64,000 bases of DNA from assembly GCA_964247055.1 (NCBI GenBank), contig OZ176053.1, forward strand, positions 7,254,001 to 7,318,000. Direction: 5' to 3'. This DNA comes from Paragordius varius. Lineage: Eukaryota > Nematomorpha. Below the pieces are notes generated by a model that saw only the letters and a list, made by a program, of their open reading frames with translations, was not told where the DNA came from and made no database searches. Shown in pieces: positions 58,701-64,000 of this stretch. The number at the start of each line of letters is the position of its first letter. Within the stretch, counting starts at the first letter, position 1. The translations under genes and the position numbers were made by a program.

Positions 58701-61700
58701 CTTTTAGTGAATGGCCGTTGTGAGGCGCGTAGATCGAAAATAAATTGTATGTTATATTATTAATAAGGATTGTAATGGATATAATGCGTTCGTTTATATA
58801 ATTAACTGCCTTAATATTGTCATATAATGAGTTGTGGATGAAGAAACCCACACCAGCTGTTTTAACTTTCTTGTTGCCGTTCCAAATTAATTTAAAATCA
58901 AGAATGGATTTGGTTCCGGAATTTAGCCATCTACATTCTTGAATAGCGCAAATTGGAATATTTCTTTCCTTAAGCACGTCAGCAATCTCCAAGCCTTTAG
59001 ATGTTAGCGAATTAATGTTCCAGCTGCCGATGCGAAATTTAGAAGGATAGTTCATTAGTTAAAAGTATGGATAAGTAATTTATGTATTGTAGGATAAATG
59101 AAACACTATTTTTTACAGAGCGGATGTACTTCCTGGCCTCCAACTGCTAAGGAGCAGATAAGATAAAAATATTTTTTTTTTAAAAAAAAAAGGAGCTGAG
59201 CCGCGAACTGCAGCTGATTACATGAATCAATATGAATTTTTCCAAAAATATGAATTTTTCCAAAAATGAATTTTTCATATATATATATATATATATATAT
59301 ATGCAGAACATTTTAAAAAACTGAAAATTAAAAACAGTAAATGTTAGGTATATATACTTTATATTTGGTACGTCCGTCCCACCTTTCAAAATGTACATGC
59401 CGATCTTTAAAACTGAAATTTTCACCCAAATTATCCATACATTCATCGGCTTCCTCAATTGTGGCAAATGTTACAGTTGTTACGCCCTCTGGGTGTCGCT
59501 GTAACAAAAAATTATAAATATTTTTAGCAATTAGCAAAAGTAGCAATGCTAATTTTATATTAAATATTGCCAGATACCATATATTGCAAAGAGCAATCGG
59601 TTTATTATTTTTTTCGTTTTTTCTTGTTCTTAGCCTAATAATAATGTTTGCTGTGTATTCTAATTGGCAATAATAAATGAAAAATTAGCAATATCCTTTT
59701 TTTCAAACTAAAAAACGTAAAATTTTTAAACATCTCGTTCAGTACTTTCATACATAATAAAGTGGTTGATTAGTAAATTTATTTAATATTAAATATTGGA
59801 GAAACCAGGTATATGAAAACAATATTATTAGAATGGAGTCCAACAAAAAAATAATAAATTAAATACTATTGAACAATAGTCTTAACGTGATATGAAATAT
59901 TCAATCATTTGTTTAGGTTTGAAAAAAAATTAAATGAATTTGATTGACTGCATATAAGCATCGGACAAGTTATTATTTCTACCGTCAATAAGCCTCTACT
60001 CATGTAACATCATAACTTGAAAAAACAAAACAAATAGTTTATATTTTATTTTATTTTTACTTTTGACAAAGATTACTTGTAGTAATCGAAATATTATAAT
60101 AAATTTATATTATTTTTGCTGAATTATTCCATATATAATAGTATTTTTATTATTATAGAGTATAATTTGTTTTAATTTAATTAGGCAATTAGGGTTCCCC
60201 TTTTAAGTAATTATAGTATAAAAAATGTTAGTATTTAAGCAAATGTGAAATATATGGGGCAAAATGTTATATATCGGTTTTTTCCCTCAATATTTTGTTT
60301 TTGATGCGAATGTTTTTTCTTAAACAATCAGTATGTCTAAAAGTATATATATAAATTAATAATAAAAGATTGAAGGAAATATTAAATTACTAATGAAATA
60401 AAAGCAAATATAATTGTAATTATGCATCACTTACATCGTAAACTTTAATCTTTTTAACGTTTCCATATTTTGAGAAAATGTCCCTTAATTCTTTTTGATA
60501 TTTGAGTATGAGGGAAGGATCATCCTAAACAAAATTATATATATAAATTGCGTTTCCAATCCGTAACATTTAATTAAAATTTAATTGTTTTCAAAATAAA
60601 AAAACTCACATCAAATAATTTTGGATCAAAAACATTTTTGATGACTAATGTTTTTTCTCGTCCATGCCTTAAACCGGGTATAGGTTCCGGCTTCCATGCT
60701 AACAATCTAATGCAAAATAATTTGGATTATTTTTTAAAAAAGAAATATATGCCACCCTATATTGTATAATTCGAAAATGCTTTTTTTATAATAAATTGTA
60801 TTCTGTTATCCTGCCAAATATTATTTGGGATCTTACGGTATTTGCTAATCAAACATGTAGTGGTTTTAATTTTAACTCATTGATTAAATAATTGTTTTTT
60901 TAATTGAAAATGAGAGATTGTAAATTCAAGTAAAGTAAACATTTTATTTATTAAATAAAGGAAATTTGGGTAAATAATTTTAATAACTAACTTTTCTTGT
61001 TTGCTTTCCTTTGTTTGTTTTTCCGTGCCCTTTTTCTTTTTAGGTTTTAATTCGGGATTATAATCTCCCTTCATAGTAAATTTAGCCCGTTCAACCTTGA
61101 TACATTTATCTCGCAAAATGGTTCCATCAATAATCTGTAAGGCCAAAGTTACTGATTCAACCTAAATTTAATATATGAGAAATAAAAAAATGACAATATT
61201 TGTCAATTTTGTCGTTTTAATTAAAACTTAGTTGATAATTATCTTTCTGTTACATTTAATTATATTTTTTTTTAAAAACCGAATTTTAAGCATAATGAAT
61301 ATAATAAGGTTGTCATAAATTTTAGATAAAATTTGGTTAAAACGAGTAAAAACTTTACTTTTAAATAGCAACAGCGGCCATCACCCTTAACATTGCCATC
61401 GGGATCGAGGTATAATTTAATTTTTAATTGCTTAGTATTTGGATCTTGCATTATTATTCCACATTTCGACATAAGTTCTGTGAATTCATCCAAGGTTATA
61501 TCCTCGGGTAAATTGGAAACGTATACATTCGTATTTTTGCTATCATCCATTTCAAACCATTCTAAACATTCAAAAAGTAGATAAATTTCAAAGTTTTTTT
61601 ACCTTTATCACATACTTATCCTACTTTTAAAACCAATTTATTATAAAGAAGTATTTGTTCAGTATACTATTTATAATTTCTTATATAACACAAAGAATAG

Positions 61701-63207
61701 ACGAATATTCTGCAATCAAAAGCTTAAAGCTATCGTCCATCTGCCTATAAATGATACTATTATAAACAGATGTTAGGACAATTAAGTGAACTTAGTCCGC
61801 TTTTTATAGAAGATGAGGATAAAAGGACTTTAAAGTTTAGTTAATCAAGAAAATAACGATAACTTGTCAGAATCATCCAATTATCATTATTATACCTTGA
61901 AAACCTATACTTTTATAAAAAGCTGAAGTTGATTTTGTAAAGCATTTTTTTAACTTTTAAAATAGCTTAACTCTAAATTGAATATTTAAATGTGCTCATA
62001 TACTTAATTGTGCAATAAGGATTAATGCATCCTATAAATTACTTTAAATTTAAACAAGATTGATGCGACAGTCTCTATGTTGATCAATCTTTTATTTTTT
62101 CTTCAAGAAGTTAGCAATATTATTGAAATCATTTTTATTGGTTAAGTTATTTAAGATTACCGGATGTTAAAAGCTTTAACAAAAAAATTATGGTCGAACC
62201 TTGACCTAAAAAGTGGGCATAAAAAATAGGCTAAAAATAAAAAGTATATTAAGATTCTTTAATATAAGTTAGAGCTGCATGTAAAATAAAAATATGTTTT
62301 AAAATTATATAATAGTGTTAAAAAATCGAATTTGACTTATATGGGAATATTTTTGAGCCATATATAAAGTGTCACATATTTGGAGTTTACCAATTTTATA
62401 TAAAAACAATCGTTGCTTTTTTCACAAAATTTTGGAAAAATAATGTAAATATAGACAATTAAATTTTTTAACGAGATCAATTATATACCAAAACATATTT
62501 ATAACCAAATCAGTATAAGATGGTAAAAAGAACAAATTTAAATAAATTAATTAAAATTCAACTAAAACTCCTTTTTCCCGTTTTCTTAAAAACGTTCGCT
62601 TAAAATTTAGCAAAAATTAATATTATCTTCTAATAAACTAATATAATACCAGGTTTTTTTTCTTCATCTTCTATTTTGGGGTCACTGAAAATTTTTTTTC
62701 GTTTTTTATCAATTTTATTAGTGTTGTTTAAGGCTTTAGGAATAACCCATTTATTAGCAGTGGTATCCCATTCATATATAACATTATGTGTTTCAGGATC
62801 TCTGTATATATAGCATCGCTTTTCAAAATCGAATTCCATATTCTTATCCATATTAGTCACGGATGTATTTATATTAGGAATTAAATTATCTGTGCCTTCA
62901 ATGCACCATTGTTTCAGTTCAGAGTTATATTTTAGCTTTTGTTTGGATATTGGATCAGTGTAAAGATATGATCCGTCATTAGATTGAGATACTCCATAAC
63001 TAGCCTGATAAAATGCTAAATCATTTTCATCAATCTAAATAAATTATAATATACCTTTGGAAAATAGGCTTTTTTGCTATCATCCCAAATATATAAAATT
63101 CCGTCTGAATCTCGATATGATTTGGTATCTTTTTCAAGCTTTCCAGATTTTTCCAATTCCTCAAGTTTTAGCTGGTGTTTAAAATCGGTGTTTTCCGAAT
63201 CAACCAT
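55725..63207 (-). CDS. HTATSF1: HIV Tat-specific factor 1 homologue, splicing factor (8 exons, 448 aa)
   Basis: Nuclear U2 snRNP-associated factor (yeast Cus2); in vertebrates its C-terminal UHM binds SF3B1. Exons: 63207-63055, 63034-62650, 61561-61359, 61161-60992, 60706-60610, 60524-60435, 59498-59358, 55832-55725; 1,347 nt, in frame throughout. The start MVDSENTDFKHQLKLEEL aligns with the vertebrate N-terminus. Two short aromatic motifs follow, YIWDDSKKAYFPK and YEWDTTANKWVIPK. RRM1 has NVYVSNLPEDITLDEF and GDGRCCYLK. The second RRM/UHM runs from TLVIKNVFDP to RWDGRTKY. It ends in NWEQFLEQSDEE. The long acidic tail of vertebrates is absent, and the UHM R-x-F position reads NFSF. Intron 1 is 20 nt; the last intron holds a LINE. 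A 3' splice site at 63,281 suggests a 5'-UTR exon or trans-splicing. Confidence 0.94.
56033..59160 (-). mobile_element. Near-full-length RTE-like LINE in the last HTATSF1 intron
   Basis: Sense to the host gene. The coding frame starts at 59,055 (MNYPSKFRIGSWNINSLT). AP-endonuclease motifs: AIQECRWLNSG, LFSIYAPHNGHS, LIISGDFNSHI and SVHGGWGLNETNENG. RT motifs: IIIPIYKGKGD, FGFQSGKSTIDAIFIL, FFDLEKAFDSIPR, HSGLHQGSVLSPLLF and LLFADDLVIMGSS. A CRIC ... LCTKCNFWIHKKC finger and C-terminal RLRWAGHIHRR and GRPFKSW follow. I see only two lesions: one frame change near 57,541 between the endonuclease/linker and RT parts, and one in-frame stop near 56,408. It is therefore young. VHGGWG-type endonuclease sequence resembles RTE-clade elements. 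Confidence 0.9.
59231..59303. repeat. Tandem 15-16 bp repeat plus (TA)n
   Basis: About three units of ATGAATTTTTCCAAAA are followed by a 24-bp (TA)n tract, in the last HTATSF1 intron upstream of the LINE 5' end. Confidence 0.8.
60055..60135 (+). repeat. Solo arm of TIR family T
   Basis: TTTTTACTTTTGACAAAG, ATTACTTGTAGTAATCG and TAATAAATTTATATTATTTT match the arms at 16.96/17.85 kb and 40.9 kb. Lies in a HTATSF1 intron. Confidence 0.65.
63035..63054 (-). other. 20-nt first intron of HTATSF1
   Basis: GTATATT...TTTAG, exactly 20 nt, phase 0. Removal gives KKAYFPK-IDENDLAFYQASYG, which aligns without a gap to vertebrate KKAWFPK-ITEDFIATYQANYG. Without removal the frame shifts and stops. Confidence 0.9.
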
Positions 63208-64000
63208 ATGGTTAGCGATAAGGTTATACCGTGTGTTGTAACAGAATGTATTTATATTCAATTTTTGAACCACATCACAACTGAAAAAATCAAAATATTT
63301 TAAATATTATAATAGTGATTTTTTACCCTATGGATTAAATCTTTTTAAAAGAGCTAAAATTGAAATTCGTAGCTTTAACCGATTGGCAAGATTTTTATAT
63401 ATATATATTTTTTTAATAAGCAATTCATTAGTAAATAAATGTATATTAGGGAATTATATAATTTGCTTTAAAAAACCTTAAAATTATATCATGCCTTAAG
63501 GTTTAATATCACAGAGCTGAATTTCTTGAAAATAATTCTAGCAATTTCAGTTAAAAGTTAATCATCAATTGTTCCTATGTATTAAAAAGTTTATTTTTAC
63601 ATTGTGTCTTCTGGTGTGAGTAATCTAAAATTGAGATATTTTAAAATTTAATCAAATGAGATTTAATTGAAATACCATTTTTTGCTGGTAAAATGCAGCC
63701 TTAAAGCTTTAAATGATAATAATTACGTTTTTCAACCATATTATACATTTAATTGTTGCATTAGCGATTTAATCCAATAAATTTAGGGTTTGAGATCCAA
63801 GATTTAAAATTTGTATCTTAAAATGTATATAAGGTATCAGGCCAAATATAAAAATATGCTTTAGCCTTTAAAGTGAATTATACAAAATCACTTTAAAAAA
63901 ATATAAAATTGTAAAAAACCCTCAACTATTTTGCATAACACAAGTCTAAAAATTTATTTTTCGTTTCCCACAATGTCCATTTCTTTTTAATAATTATTTT
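63208..64000. other. 5' flank of HTATSF1
   Basis: Contains the 3' splice site at 63,281 upstream of the ATG. No coding exon recognised beyond it. A (TA)n tract lies at about 63,395-63,408. Confidence 0.4.

Noticed and set aside
63055-63273. HTATSF1 start at 63,273
   Set aside because: That codon is GTG, not ATG, and lies just inside a 3' splice site. The ATG at 63,207 gives an N-terminus that aligns with the family.
1-64000. CRISPR arrays, prokaryotic operons or ribosome-binding sites
   Set aside because: None present. Gene structure, LINEs and splice sites show that this is an animal nuclear sequence.

Overview
This is a very AT-rich animal nuclear sequence. It holds intron-bearing metazoan genes (UNC79, PDSS2, LPCAT, HTATSF1), an intronless 7TM receptor, three LINE insertions with apurinic-type endonuclease and/or RT domains, tRNA-like SINEs and hAT-type DNA transposons. 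The introns are strikingly bimodal. Ten are only 20-35 nt, nine of them the first introns of their genes; the rest run from about 80 nt to several kb. Small 5' and large 3' introns are known from parasitic flatworms such as schistosomes, so a platyhelminth is my best guess, but this is inference. No ribosomal or mitochondrial marker is present to test it.

Layout. 0-12 kb is mostly transposon debris: a hAT transposase relic, an intact 1,000-bp hAT-type MITE with an 8-bp target duplication, and nested repeat arms at 8-11 kb. It also has two minus-strand orphan coding exons. 12.0-16.4 kb (+) is a 12-exon lysophospholipid acyltransferase (LPCAT). 16.4-20.5 kb is repeat/intergenic, including a long inverted-repeat element. 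20.5-22.0 kb (+) is a one-exon rhodopsin-like GPCR. 22.9-47.5 kb (-) is one huge gene of about 44 exons that matches UNC79, the auxiliary subunit of the NALCN sodium-leak channel, from its first residues to a plausible C-terminus. Its introns hold a 5'-truncated LINE with an open RT frame, an antisense LINE relic, two SINEs, two copies of a non-autonomous element and several simple repeats. 47.5-49.4 kb (+) is PDSS2 (polyprenyl diphosphate synthase subunit 2, coenzyme Q synthesis). Its start codon lies 13 bp from that of the divergent UNC79. 49.8-53.9 kb is a pile of LINE sequence. 54.5-55.5 kb holds an unidentified coding-like stretch. 55.7-63.2 kb (-) is HTATSF1/TAT-SF1 (splicing factor that contacts SF3B1), with an almost full-length LINE inside its last intron.

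The most notable signals are the 20-25 nt introns, supported by homology and by reading frame in four unrelated genes, and the 13-bp spacing between the UNC79 and PDSS2 start codons. The genes do not form a pathway; they are ordinary neighbours. Exon models were built by eye from splice consensus, phase and remembered family sequences. The LPCAT, HTATSF1 and PDSS2 models close in frame over their whole length. UNC79 closes everywhere except two junctions that may hide microexons.
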